A stretch of DNA of 64,000 nucleotides from Pyronema omphalodes (lineage: Eukaryota > Ascomycota > Pezizomycetes > Pezizales > Pyronemataceae): NCBI GenBank assembly GCA_024516155.1, contig JAJJXM010000045.1, positions 248,001-312,000 on the forward strand, in the 5' to 3' direction. This document shows positions 1-11,693 of the stretch, piece after piece. The translations under genes were made by a program, and so were the position numbers. Positions within the stretch are counted from its first letter, which is position 1. Each line of letters opens with the position of its first letter. The notes below the pieces were generated by a model, which saw only the letters and a list, made by a program, of their open reading frames with translations, did no database searches and was not told the DNA's origin.

Positions 1-1396
1 CAGGGGAGAATCATTGCCCGAATAAACCGGAGAAGAGCCGTTCGCCCCCGGATTCCCGGGTAATCAAGAAGATTATCCAGCCATGTCATTGTAGGGCCGA
101 CAGAGATATTGAACTGTAGCCAGTTTGAGGGCTCGTAAGAGACCCGAGCTAATGAGTTGAGGCGTTGGCTGATGAGTGGTGGATGTGCAGTTCTGCGGCG
201 AATTTGGGAAGCTGGCCTTTTAAATCATCAGTAAGTTCAGGAGTCGAAATATTCATCAAAAGGAAAAAAGAGAACGTTACCGGTACCTTGCTGGAGGGCG
301 TGGTGAACAAGTATCAAGTGTTTTAGGAACTTTTACTGGAGTGCAGCCTTGTTCAACGTGCCAATGTCGTATTGAGAGGATTCGGTGGAGCAGAGGTTGG
401 GAATTTTGAAACTGAGGTGGAGTGGAGACACCACATCCTTTGCCGGCACAGTAATCACACGGTTTCACTCGACCACGTGCTTTGGGTTAGGTTTTTCACA
501 ATGTCAGACATGGCGGAGTAGTGGAAGTTAGTGGAGTGAAGATAACTTGTGTTACAGGATTTCATGTATGTAGTGGAAACTCCGTTGTGGAAATTGTCTT
601 AGAATTCAAGTTTTGAAATGTTTTGATCATGACAATTCTGAGAAGGCACAAATTACAGAGGGGTGGGGAAGGTGGAAGGCACGTCAAATCTCTGTACTGT
701 AGAAGTTCTATCATTACACACACACATATATTAATAATACTATTACAATAACAAGCTTCCAGTCTAAATCTAGTAAAAAGGTAAAGTCACCTCCCTGTAT
801 TTGAATATACATGAAAACTAATCACGGATATATGAGGATCGAAATAGGAAGGCATTTTCAAAATCTTATATTAGGAGAAAGCGTTTTCAATACCTGAAAT
901 GAGTTAATATAGGCATTGCACACATTAATGGGTGTCTGACGCAGGGGCGAGGTGGCGAGTACCTGCTTCAACAGACATGCCATTTGCATACTATCTCTTT
1001 GCTAAGCCCAATCCTTCATGTACGTTGAGTTCGATTTTTCATACCGTGAGATTAAGGGCTGTCAGATGGCTTTGGCATCTTGATTCCTGAAGCTGGTATA
1101 TTGATGAGGGTTAGTGCAACATGAAGCGGTATAAATACCCTCGTCTCCCAGCGATCTTTCAAGTAGTGAACGCACCTGCATATGACCCACACAAATTCTG
1201 AAGCGAACACTTGTTCTATCATCCTCCATCCAAAAAGTTACTCAGTCTCTGCTGGGTTTGTAGCTCGCCTCCATTTCTCATTTCATGTTATGGTATGATT
1301 TTCCGTTGATTTCGAATACCTCAACAGCTCGCCATATTCGGATTTTCAGCTTCACGCGTTAGCCCGTCTTTAAATGTTTGCCTTCTCAATCCTCGC
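1..1396. other. Spacer without a supported gene
   Basis: I see no reading frame with a start, codon bias or motif that would support a gene. The only minus-strand open frame of note (277-468) is short and has no recognisable features. A TATA-like site lies near 1130, but no clear gene follows it before the transposon that begins at 1400. Confidence 0.5.
1130..1137 (+). promoter_or_regulatory. TATA-like box (TATAAATA), orphan
   Basis: A perfect TATAAATA lies in the context GCGGTATAAATACC. The next 260 bases are pyrimidine-rich like a fungal 5' leader, but the stretch then runs into the Harbinger-type element at 1400. If this is a promoter, its gene has been lost or displaced. Sequence match only. 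Confidence 0.3.
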
Positions 1397-1399
1397 TTA

Positions 1400-2094
1400 G
1401 GCCGCGTTTGGTTCGCCAACGGCCGTTTGGTGCAAACGGTCTCAAAACGGTCGGACCATGGAGCAACCGTTATGATTTTGTGTTGAGAAGGTGTTTGGTT
1501 GGGCGACCGTCTGTTGCCACGCAGAGACCCCTGTCGCCCCACCAAACATCTTCAACGCTGCTGCAAATTTTGACCGTGAAGACTTCCTTCCCCAGTGTAT
1601 AGATCAATTTCCGGTCTCAACAATGCCGCCTAAGAGTACGAATAGACGCAGCAAACGTGACGCAAATCTAAAAAAGTGCTGACGGGCATCCTGAGGACTT
1701 TGAGGGTTCGGCGTGGATGGGCATTGAGAATTTTGCGCGCGAAAATGTCTCCAGTGCGAATGGAAGTGCGGACAGGCGTCTTTAAAAGGTAGAAACGTGT
1801 GTACAAGGCGAGAATAATGGCGATTTTACGGCGTTTTAGTTGTATTTTTTTGCGCTGTGCGAGGGTTTCTTCCGGAGTCATTTTTTCGGTGGTTGTGTTG
1901 CGTCTTGTCAGTTGCAAACGGTTGCAAACGGTGCTGGCGAGGTCCTTTTGCAACCGTTTGCAACCGTTTGGGACTGGAAAATGAAACGGTTGGTGTCAAA
2001 CCAAACACCCCGACCGTTTGCAAAACGGTCAAACTCTTGCAAACGGTCATTTTACTAGTAAATCGTAACGGCCGTTGGCGAACCAAACGCGGCC
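1400..2094. mobile_element. PIF/Harbinger-type DNA transposon, non-autonomous, 695 bp
   Basis: The element has perfect 28-bp terminal inverted repeats (1400-1427 against 2067-2094) starting GGCCGCGTTTGG. It is flanked by a direct TTA on each side (1397-1399 and 2095-2097). A 3-bp TWA target duplication and GGCC-starting ends are typical of PIF/Harbinger and Tourist-like MITEs. Near both ends there are many copies of GCAAACGGT or its complement, as expected for transposase-binding subterminal repeats. Inside is a short minus-strand remnant resembling the N-terminal part of a Harbinger transposase, so this looks like an internally deleted element, not a pure MITE. The perfect ends suggest a fairly recent insertion. 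Confidence 0.85.
1630..1953 (-). pseudogene. Harbinger transposase N-terminal remnant
   Basis: A 107-residue open frame contains the stretch AHPRRTLKVLRMPVSTFLDL. This resembles the conserved N-terminal signature of PIF/Harbinger DDE transposases, in which an HP-R segment precedes an RM-x3-F-x2-L segment. The DDE catalytic core is missing, because the element is only 695 bp long. The frame lies wholly inside the terminal inverted repeats, which supports an internally deleted autonomous parent. The family is assigned from this motif plus the ends and TTA duplication. The frame itself is unlikely to be functional. Confidence 0.6.
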
Positions 2095-2097
2095 TTA

Positions 2098-3186
2098 ATT
2101 TTTCGTACTCTCACGCTTAAGTGTCGTTACTAACTTCATTTGAGCGCGCTTGTTTTTACGCTTGCTTCTTGGTTTGTCGCTTATTTCTTTTTTTTTAGCG
2201 CAAACGATATTCTGACGTACAAGATGGCTTGGCCAGAGTGATCTTCAAGATGCGGAGAGCTCATGACGCGGACTGCGCAATCCACAACCTTCGCACCCTA
2301 CCGAACGTCACAAATGCACCTTTAGCCGCATCTCTGTAAGCGACTAACATTGAGATTTTTTGCCCGTTCTTAATGATTGTATTAAATTTTCCAGAAAAAA
2401 AATATATATATATATATATATAAAAAGAAAGATGAAAAAAAATTAAAAAGGTATTCCCCCATACAAAAACCGTCGGGGCAGCGGCCATGATATGTCTTCT
2501 TAATACATATAGAGGATATGTATATAAAAAGCGGTTTTTATCAAGTTCGTCAGAATTGCTAGAAATTATGTAGTACATAGAGCACCCTATTTCCGCTTCA
2601 CTAGGGATAGTATGCTGTTATACCTGCTATTTTTTTCGCCTATGAGGGTTAAGCGTCTATCTTGGCGAGCAGGTCGTCGGTAGCCGCGGGGCAAACGATT
2701 GTCCTCGAGAGGGTAATAATGGTCGCTTGTTTGACGCTTGCTTTTGGCAATTGGCCGATTTCAGGACTGCGCTTGCGCCTTTGGGGGATTTTCAGCGTTC
2801 TTGTGCTCGCTTCCTGACTGCTTGACTGCTCGCGTGTCGGTACGTACGACTATTCCTACATTGGTTTATGATACCCAGGGACCACACTCACCCTTCTCCA
2901 TGGGAATGTCACTGGACGTCGCATGTCTACCCGGTGGTAGTAATTCAGAAATAGACCGGAGAAAGATCAACATCCACCTGAACGTTCGGGTGTAAGTGGA
3001 GGTCCTGCGGCCAATGGACCTGCAACACTTGCCTCTTGTTGCCCAGACATCCCGAAACACTGAAGCATTTGCAGTCAACGTCAATTCAGTTTCGATACGA
3101 TCGGAAGGAAAGCTCCATCACAACACCAGGAGGATCAAGAGAACGATGAATAATAAGGAAAAATAGCTATCGATTCTATCTTCAAT
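2098..3186. other. Spacer and upstream region of the 3187 gene
   Basis: No supported gene. It contains an AT-dinucleotide run near 2402-2422. The last 150 bases lead into the ATG at 3187 and are A-rich just before it, as in many fungal 5' leaders. I see no convincing TATA box. Confidence 0.45.
2402..2422. repeat. (TA)n microsatellite
   Basis: About ten consecutive TA dinucleotides, flanked by A-rich sequence. Confidence 0.85.
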
Positions 3187-6100
3187 ATGTCTCGTCAGCC
3201 GTACGCCAAAGATATTCCCACTCCTGCTGGAGCTGAAACCTCAAATCCTGAAGTCGCCTCCACAACTGGTAATCTACCTCCTGACGGCGGTGACATTTGT
3301 AAGTGCACCACAATTGATTAGAACCTTGGGCTTCTCTACTGACAATGTCATAGCTATCCCCGATGCCCTTCTGGAGGAGCCTGAAGCTGCAACAACTCCC
3401 AGAATAGTCCCTCCACCGCTGTCACGCATACAGACTGGAGCCAGTGCAGCCTCTGCGAATACACCGCAATATCGTCATACAGCATCAGATGAACGTAACG
3501 AATCATTTGAAACCTCCAACATCCGAGAATCACAGCCTGAATTAGAGAATACGCAACCTCCTATTTCAAGCAACCAACGATTTGGACATGGACGTGGAGT
3601 GGAAGGACCGCAGCATCCTCATCCTCCCCAGCACCGCCTAGAGACACATGGTCAACAATCTAGTGCAGCCCAGCGTAGCGGTGCCGAACAATACGCAATG
3701 AATCCTGCGGGTACACCGGTTATGCCTATCCGTCCAGCACAACAACCTGCAATGTTTCAGACTCAGCCTACGGCTTATAAAAATCCTTTATTCGCCCGAT
3801 GGATAGAACAACAAAGTCAATTTTTTGGACAACCCAATTCCCCTGACCCTTCTCAACGTGAACAACCCCGCGAACCCCCGAGCAGCATTTTTCAAGGGAA
3901 CCCAGAATACAAACTCCCTGCGATAGATGCAGCTAGACATTATTATCCAATTTTAGGACCTGATGCACAACCTATTCGCTACCAGATGTATGGCACAGCC
4001 AACCGAGACTTACCAACTAATGATGGCGCAGCCTATCAGAAAGCTTTACCAAGCGTGCCGGAAGTATTACGCAATTTAAATCGGGAGGAACAGCCCAACC
4101 CCTGGGGAGCTCTGGATACAAGATATCTTCCAGACCCGACGAGGAGCACAAGATCAGATCTCAAACGGAAGAGGAACTTGTCGAATAACGGGGAGTCTGA
4201 TAAGAGACTATCCGAGCGCGAGCTTTTCCGTCATAATCTTGAATCGCATCGCAGATTAAACAACACCATACAGCCTCGTCAGGACAACAGGATGCCATTT
4301 CTAAATGCTCCGTTTGCTCCTCATCCTGTCGCTGGGAATCCCGGCTCGATAGCTTTCCTCAATCCCCAAGAAAACGAGTATCCGGTCCCTTGGAATTTTC
4401 GACAGGATGCAGACAATTCTGCTCTAGACTACGATGAACGGCCACGATATCACAATCGTGCTCCGTCGGGCAACCCACGACCTCGGCGTCGTGCTCGTCG
4501 CCAAGATCCTTCTTCAAATGAAGCTCTCCATGATTTTCCGAATGATCAACAACACCAGTCTCTAGGAACCGAATCGGTCGCCAATATCAATCCAAAGATA
4601 GACCACCAAATAGCTCAAAATATTGCTGCTATGGATCGTCGCTTAGATAACGTTTTTGGGCAACCAGCTCAAAATTCCTCCGCGGATACTTTCACTGAGC
4701 CTGCCAGAGCACGGCCATATTGGACAATCTTTGACGATGTAGCAGAAGCTCGGCGTCGAGATCAACGAATACGTGACAATCTCAAAAGATTTGAAGATGA
4801 TTACGGAAGTCCAGGCCCGCCTCCTTCTGCTTGTGGTTCAGACGGCCACTTCGAATCACGACAACCACTTCCTGTTCGGGAAGTCCACCGTCCACCCCCG
4901 CGACTACCTCATATGAGGCTTCCATCACTAAGTCCTAACTCTAGATCACACGTCATTCCAGCTACAACGGCATCCCTACCCCTTGGATAAATTGGAGCCC
5001 AGCGGTGATACAGTATGGCATGCTTCGCTCAAAAAAAGGCGCACATTGTCTGACGAGAAGAAAAGAGCTGCTAAAATGGCAGCAGAGAAAGATCACCACA
5101 GGCAACTGAGTTATGAATATTTACGAAGATATCATACGGAGCAGGAGGTGCCACGCGAGGCTATAGGTAATTTGGATCAGATACAATGGGCTGGGAATGC
5201 TTCACAAATAACTCCTTCTGAAGGTATGACAGAATGGCTAAGACAAAGAAGCCGGACGCCGGGGCGCTCTTATCTGGAACCACATGGATATTCTTCGGAT
5301 ATTTTGAAAGGAGGGTGACCCGATCGCTAACGGATCTCTCCCTCCATCAGCAACGCTCTGTACCGAGACTACCAGATACTAGAGATGATGCCCAGGCACA
5401 AATGACCGGTATTGCAGAACCTGGAACTGCCCCTAGTGCTGCGGAAAGATACAACCTTGGTGTTGTCGGCCGAGAGCATCTAAGACGGTTATCCGCCGCC
5501 GCAGATCTTATCCGAATGCATGAAGCTGATCGGGAGCATCGTGATGCTGTCAGTACTTATGATGAGGCATGTAATCGTCTTATACAAGCGGGCAGACAGG
5601 ATCTAGGGCGTTACAGTCATGCTGGTGTAGAAGATTTCGCCGACTTCGCAAGGCGTAACAGTGGGACCACAGTGCCTGGAGAGAGAACTGTTGGAAATAT
5701 TACAGGTCATGAAGCCCTAATGCAAGGTGCACTGCCTAATACCGAAAGAACAGAATCGCCGATTATCAAGGAAGAGCCTGAAAGTCCAACTGGAGCTAGG
5801 GTCTTTTATGACGACCCCATGGACGTCGACGAGACTGGGGAGAAAGATAATGACGACGAGTTCAAGGACGAGGAAACGAACGACGACGAAAGTCCAGAAT
5901 TACCTCCGAATTACTCAATTGATCCTGATATGGGTGTGCGTCTTCCTGATTCTCCGCCCGTGTATCAGTATCAGAACCAGACTGCTCAAAATGTTGAACA
6001 CCCTGAGGTGACCAGCCAGGCAGATCAAAGCGCCGAAGATGAAGGTCATACCCGGCGCATGTACTGATTCGATGCAAAGTGTCGCCTTGAAGACATATGG

Positions 6101-6416
6101 AAAAGTCATGAGCTCTACTGAACCACCTGAGGAGAGGGCTGACTTGAGACATTTATTCAGGGGTCGAAATACGGGTAAAAATAAGCCTGTCAGTAGAGGC
6201 TCAGTATACACACCGAGTTCCGGTGAAGAGGCGGATAAGGAAAGGAACACTGAAGACCTGAGTTCTAGAGAGCCTTCGCAAAGTCTTCCTCCGGTTTCAG
6301 AAGGAAGTGGATTGACAAACGAGGACACAGGGGAATCTCAAGAGGAAGAGCAGCAGGAGGAAAATGAAGATAAAATGGAGGCAGATGAAATCGATGAAGA
6401 AGATGAGGTCTACTGA
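3187..6416 (+). CDS. Unrecognised large proline/glutamine-rich, acidic-tailed protein; frame broken three times
   Basis: The ATG at 3187 opens a 112-nt exon (MSRQPYAKDIPTPAG...). A canonical 55-nt intron follows (3299-3353, GTAAGT donor, CTGAC branch site, CATAG acceptor). Exon 2 then stays open to 4990. After that the coding signal continues, but in alternating frames: 4932-5318, then 5222-6067, then 6012-6416. The three switches must fall in the overlaps 4932-4990, 5222-5318 and 6012-6067. I found no splice pair of the right length phase with good consensus in them, so small indels (decay or sequence error) are likelier than introns. The conceptual product is about 1,050 residues: a long low-complexity N-terminal part rich in P, Q, N and R, a helical middle (NLGVVGREHLRRLSAAADLI), and a very acidic tail. 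The tail suggests a nuclear or scaffold role, but no domain is recognised. There is no signal peptide. Confidence 0.55.
3299..3353 (+). other. Spliceosomal intron in the 3187 gene
   Basis: 55 nt with donor GTAAGT, branch-like CTACTGAC and acceptor CATAG. Removing it joins ATT-T to CT-ATC and puts the ATG at 3187 in frame with the long exon. The open frame running through the intron starts only at a GTG, which argues that the spliced model is the right one. Confidence 0.75.
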
Positions 6417-7238
6417 AAATCAGAACTCGAATCGAGATGTTTTGACCATGTTTGTCGAGTTTGAATGAAGATGGAGATAATTAAGGATAGTAAGACGGGT
6501 TTTGGACCTTTTTTTGATGCGATGCGGTTTTGTTATGGGATGAATCCTGGTTTGATTAGTAACCTCTTTTTGGCAGATTTGATGAAGGTTACCTTTTTGT
6601 TTGTATAAAGCAGTGGCCTTTATACAGTTTGTATTATTTGTATTATTCTTTGTTTAGATTAGAGTATGGTGAAGGAAGATGCTATATTTGATTCCAGTTT
6701 TGTTACGGAAAACCTTACGGCATAGACCGGTTGCGAGTTATATGTATTATCAAGATGAATTCTTATTTTTTTTTCCAATAGATAGAGCGAGGTTTCATTA
6801 ATAAAATAGGGTTTTGGATTTGTAACACATGATCTCGCCGCTAGATTGTGATTAGCGGGGTGGGGGGGAGAGATATGAGGAACGGATTACCATTCCAAGG
6901 GCTGCTGAAGATAAAAAAAAATGTGATTCCCTATATTCATCGATGAACATTCAACGGCTAATCCCGTGAAATTATCAACAACGAACTCATATCTACGGAT
7001 TGACAGATGAGCATATTTATATGAAAAATGACACGATGATAAATAGTTGTCTTATCAAGTAAGTTACTGCACGAGTTACGAGTACACCGAGACAGCCTAG
7101 ATCCTGAGCTGCTTTCCTAACATCTCATCCTGTATGATACCCCAAAATTAAGTCCTTCTCAGTACATAATCCAATCCAAATTCGGCGGAGGTAAGTCATG
7201 TAGTATATGTAAAGCACTGCGGAAAAAATTAAAAGGAA
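6417..7238. other. 3' flank and spacer
   Basis: T-rich sequence follows the stop of the 3187 gene, with several TTTGTAT and TTTATAC stretches that could serve as a 3' UTR. No gene is seen before the tRNA. Confidence 0.45.
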
Positions 7239-7310
7239 TGGAGGAGCGGCGAATCGAACGCCGGACCGCCTCTATGCTAAAGAGGAATTATACCACTAAA
7301 CCACACCCCC
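7239..7310 (-). tRNA. tRNA-Ala (AGC), copy 1
   Basis: The minus strand folds as an intronless cloverleaf. The acceptor stem starts GGGGGTG, and the anticodon stem CCTCT/AGAGG carries loop TTAGCAT with anticodon AGC (complement of 7276-7278). The T arm is CGGCG/TTCGATT/CGCCG. The third acceptor pair is G:U, the hallmark identity element of alanine tRNAs. Pair 6:67 is a U-U mismatch. The encoded 3' end stops at the discriminator A, with no CCA, as expected in eukaryotes. The mature sequence is identical to the copy at 54858-54929, and both sit just downstream of a gene X paralogue. Confidence 0.93.
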
Positions 7311-7837
7311 GTTGGATGATAGTTGGGTCATACTAGGTCTAATGGAGCTAAGCTGTTGCGGTTTCAGGAGTCGGTGGGGAATGATGAGTCCGTTGGGGGT
7401 GGGGGGAAGAGAAGCTGGGGGAAGATGATGGTATGACACTCATTTTAAATCATCAGGAAAACTTCATCGACTACTCGTTGAAGCGGTAACACATTATAGA
7501 TCAATCAGGCTATGTTACTTAAACAGCTAAACAGCCTGTGTACAACCTACCTTTCATTCACTTTCCATATCCCTCTCTGCGGCCCCATAACCCTCTCTGC
7601 GGCCGCATATCCCTCCCCGCGGTACCTTCTCCCTCTCTTCCCCCCTCCCTTCCCCCTCCCTTTCAAAACCGTTTCTCTTCATTTCCATTTCCATCTACGA
7701 TCTATCTACAACCTATTACCGCACACTACCTATCGGCATACCAACACCGCACACAACCCATCGGCATACTATCTCCAACGGTAACACCAACGGCAACACC
7801 AACACCAACACCAACGGCAACGTCACCCCTTCCAAAC
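7311..7837. other. Spacer between tRNA-Ala and gene X
   Basis: Pyrimidine-rich sequence with three near-copies of a CCCTCTCTGCGGCC block near 7572-7615, then a run of AACACC/AACGGC hexamers near 7780-7830. Short proline-rich open frames here follow from this base composition. No gene is supported. Confidence 0.45.
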
Positions 7838-10800
7838 TCAAGAGTCACCATCCCTTCTCTTCAGCAAACCAATAAACCTCCCAGCCTGCTCTAAAATCAT
7901 AGCTCTGGTCCCGGGTCGTTGTTGCTCTATTTCGTCGGGTACGTCTGTCGGGAAGGGGAGGTATGTATTCAGCGCTTTGCAGTAGAATGTATTGGGGGAT
8001 TCGGGGTTGGGGGTGCTTGTTGGTGGGTGCGGGTGCGGGTGGGGGTGGCGGTGGGGTTTGGGGATTTGGTGGGTGTGATGCTGGGGAGTTAGTGATTGAC
8101 GAGGGGTCTGTATCATCAGAAGAAGGGGGGGTGGAGATATCATCGTGTAGCTCGGCTGGTGTAGATACCAATCCATCCGTATTTTCATCAATGGGTATAT
8201 ATTTCCCGGAAACCCCAGCGGAAGAGGAGGAAAGAGGAGGGCGAAATGCTTCTTCTATGATGTCTTGATATATCAATACCCTTTCCTCCTAATCCTGGGC
8301 GACATTTTCATCGGATTTTTCATTGGCGGCGGCTAGATATGCCCGTCGAAGTTTACCTTTTTCTTTTTCTTTCTCTCTAACCTTCTCTTTTGCGGTACTG
8401 GTACAGGTAACAGCCGTCTTACCCAGAGAACTCCCGCGTATAGGCGGCTCGATTGTGTAGTAGTTTCTTCTGAGATGATTGTATGTTTGGTTATTGATGC
8501 GATGCCGGGTTTGTTTGTGTACGATGTGCCTTTGGGGTTGGTTGATGTGTGCTGCGTAGGTTTGTGATGGCGCGGATTCGGCGGAGTTTTGAGGGTCGGC
8601 GGATGGGGGTGGGGGTTGGTTCGGTGGCGGTTGGAGTTGGGGAATGGTTGTGGGTGGTGGGGATTGGATGTGGTGGGGAGGCTGGTGCATGTGGAGGGGA
8701 AGTGTTTGCATTGGTTTCTTCTTCCTCTTTGTCCTGGTAATTGATGGATTGTTTGTCTGATTCTTCTGTCTTGGTGGTGTTATTTCTGAACGCGGGGTGT
8801 GTTTCATGAAGAGGCAGAGATGGAGGGATGTATAAATCCCTGTTGTACTCCTGTAGTGCGGCTTTCTTATCTTTGGTATCTGCGGCAAATAGGGTAGGAT
8901 GTACTTGTTCCAACGAGCGCTGCGTTTTATGAATATCGCTCTCTACATGTACGCGAGCATCAGGACCCTTTCCATGAGCATCAACTTCCATAGACAACAC
9001 ATCATGCAAATCTGCACAGCTTTCAAGATCTGGAATAGAAATATCCCGACTCTTCTTAGCCTTCTCAGCGTTATTTCCAGAAATCAATCTGTGGTGAATT
9101 GAAGAAAATTCACAGCTACATGGTATTCCGTGAAGACAACAAACCCGACCCTTATTAGCGGCTTGTTTCTCCGCAAGGTCTTCTGCGGCAGCTAAGTACT
9201 CTGCTACCTCTTTTCGTAATTCCTCTATTTGTTTCAGTTTCTGCTCTAGAATCTTCTCGGTGGTGGTGTATGCGGGTATACCAGGGGCCTGTAGTAGTGT
9301 AATAGAAGGCTGGAATAGAGGTTCTTCAATGCTGGTTGGGTACATACAGTGGGATTCGGCAGGTAATTTTGCAGTATCTTCATTTTTCTGCTCCTCAGAC
9401 AATTCCGGTGTGGTTTCTTCAGAGCTGAGCTTCGGCTGAGATATAGTGATATTTGATGATGCGGTATCTGCCGTTTCAGTTCTTGTAAAAGTACAACTGG
9501 ATTCGGTATCTACATAGGATGATTGCTTTCTTAGAGTGTTTCTGGAATCACTGCCTTTACCTCTGATTGTTTCTTTGGTAGCCAGTCTTTCTCTGCGTAC
9601 CCCTGGCGGACGTGTCATCCCACGTCGTGACTTTGATTTTTTTAATGTGCGGGTACAGGAGGAGTCATTAGGATTGACTGGACGCAGCGGTATTTCAGTT
9701 TCTGGGTGTTTTCGAATATTTTCCCTTTTGTTCTGAGCACTGTTCCTTATTCCTAGAATCTGCGAATTGATGCGTCGACGTTAAGTCAATCTCGGCCATA
9801 TTGGATGGAATTGCATGAGGACTAATCGAGGATTGGCGGGCTGACATTTTGTGTGACAATATTTCATACTGCTTATGCGGCTGCGTGTGATCTGGAGCTT
9901 CTTGTACTGCAGTATACTCATCCATCATGTTCGATTTCGCTGGGGTAATATTTGCTGGTAGATATTCTGTTCTCGTGTATGAGGCCTGATTCTGTTCATT
10001 TTGCAAATCCTTCAGTGGTCTATATTTTTTCGGGGAATATGCACGGTATTCTGACGAAACTTTCTGCCGGAGGTTTTCTGAACCTCGGTGTGACCGGGAT
10101 TCTGAACGCGTCATACTATCCGACTCGGAGTTCATCTTGGCGCTTTGTTGATATGACTCCGTACTTCTTGGTGATCTCTGCAACCCCAAAGCTGAAATAT
10201 CAGTATCTTCACGATTACGATATGGAGAGTCGGGTGTGTCTCCCATATCTTCCTTGTTGGTTGGCCTCTTGTCAGATTTTGTGCCTTTTGAATCACTATG
10301 TACGTTGGTCATGAAGCTTCCGGTATCATGTAGCAGCAATAGCGCTTTTTCTTTTACTTTCCCATCACTTGCTGACTCATATCGAATCTGTGGTGTACCG
10401 TTGTTCTGAGATTTTTCGTATGTAGCTTCTGGAGTGTGATGATCACATGACACATCACTCAGTATTTCCAGCTTAACATTATCTTTTCCCGTCCCGAGTT
10501 GACGCTTAGGATTAACACCGCGAATTTGTGACTCAGATTTTCCGTTTCGCCGCTTATCGCTCCCGTATTTCTTACGTTCAACCAGCTGCTGTGTAAAGTC
10601 ACCGCAGGAGGTTTGGCGGTTTCTCTGGTGTTCTATCCGATGACCCCTCTTCGAATCCCGATCAGCCAGTCGTTTACTATGACTAGTTTGCCGTGATCTG
10701 GTCTTGACATATCTTCTTGAATCCCTATATTGTCTCTCGTGTCCGTCTTTATCCTCATCCAACCTCCCCTTCCCCTTTTCCATATCCTCTTTACCAGTAT

Positions 10801-11165
10801 TCAACCATCTCCTTCCTTTCCCGCTTCATCTCGTCCCTATCTTTTTCCGTTATTGCCTTCTTCTCCTCATCCTCCGCCTCCCCATCATCCCCAGACCCAG
10901 ACCCAGACCACTCACTCCCAACAACCTCAATCCAACTATCCAGAATCTTTGAAATCTCCAACCATTCTGCGAGGTTTTTACCTTCTGGTACAGTTGTTGC
11001 GTAGGCTTTCGGTTTGTATGTCGGGTTTGTTGTTGATTTGTATGGGCGAGTATTTAGGAGTGCGGTTCTGGTCTCGGGTGGTGTGGACAGGGATACTGAT
11101 GCTAGCGAGAGGGGTTTATGTGCGGATGCAGGAATAGTTGAATTGTGGCGACTTTGAGAGGGCAT
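7838..11165 (-). pseudogene. Gene X: unrecognised approx. 1,100-residue protein, frame interrupted
   Basis: The start ATG at 11165 sits in CCACCATGC. Coding signal runs to 7838 but hops between frames near 10805, 9700-9730, 8500 and 8200-8290. The paralogue at 55200-58684 shows that these pieces belong to one protein, because homologous segments occur in the same order. Conserved landmarks, N to C: GKNLAEWLEISKILDSW (residues about 62-78); an acidic and basic charged region; GKYSK; a coiled-coil segment (KILEQKLKQIEELRKEVAEY); a Cys/His cluster GRVCCLHGIPCSCEF followed by SIHH; EYNRDLY-PPS; RRPSKLRR; RGSSLGKTAVT; and a C-terminal YLPFPTDVPDE...QRPGTR segment. The 8000-8750 part is expanded with proline/threonine low complexity compared with the paralogue. 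I recognise no known family. The Cys/His cluster could bind zinc. The frame breaks mean decay or sequence error. Confidence 0.6.
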
Positions 11166-11597
11166 GGTGGTGATATTCCAATTAATGATAGATGATGGAT
11201 GATGAGAATCTAAAATAATCTTCGGGAGAGAACCGTAGCGGAATATCAGTCACGGTAACATGAATAGAAATGGAGATGAAAATTGAGGCCTGGGGAGCGT
11301 GGTTTACACTGCAATAGAGAGTACCTGTCCAACTTGACCATTGATTTGTAGTGTGTCGGACATCAACCATGAGGCATCGTCTTGAGTATATAACATTGCT
11401 GTACACATACACGCTCGAGTTGATAAATGAGGTCTAGATTCCGAAACATTGAATTATTCTTCAATTGTGCGGAGATGAGATTACATTACGTTGCGTAAAA
11501 TGAATCATTAAGATCTGTGTGTGGACATGTATATGGATAGAATAAATCACAGATGCGTGGCATGAAGCTGCCAGTCAGACGATTTTTCTCTTAATGC
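11166..11597. other. Upstream region of gene X
   Basis: A 430-bp gap between gene X and array A. It shares short patches with the region upstream of the paralogue at 58685 (for example a CGAGTTGATAA core), consistent with joint duplication. It probably holds the gene X promoter. No gene is seen. Confidence 0.4.
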
Positions 11598-11693
11598 CAA
11601 GAATCAGGTTTCTGGCGCTTCTTATTGAAATGATAATAACATGAAAAACTAAAAAGACACTTTTGAAAGTACAAAAAACGACAAACGGCACCT

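Noticed and set aside
5224..5350. Intron GTATGA...TCAG in the 3187 gene
   Set aside because: Donor, CTAAC branch and acceptor look fair, but the length (127 nt) has the wrong phase to join the two frames and is over twice the usual intron size here.
7538..7894. Proline-rich open frames left of gene X
   Set aside because: They arise from a pyrimidine-rich spacer and AACACC repeats, have no counterpart near gene X-prime, and lie past the shared C-terminal end of X.
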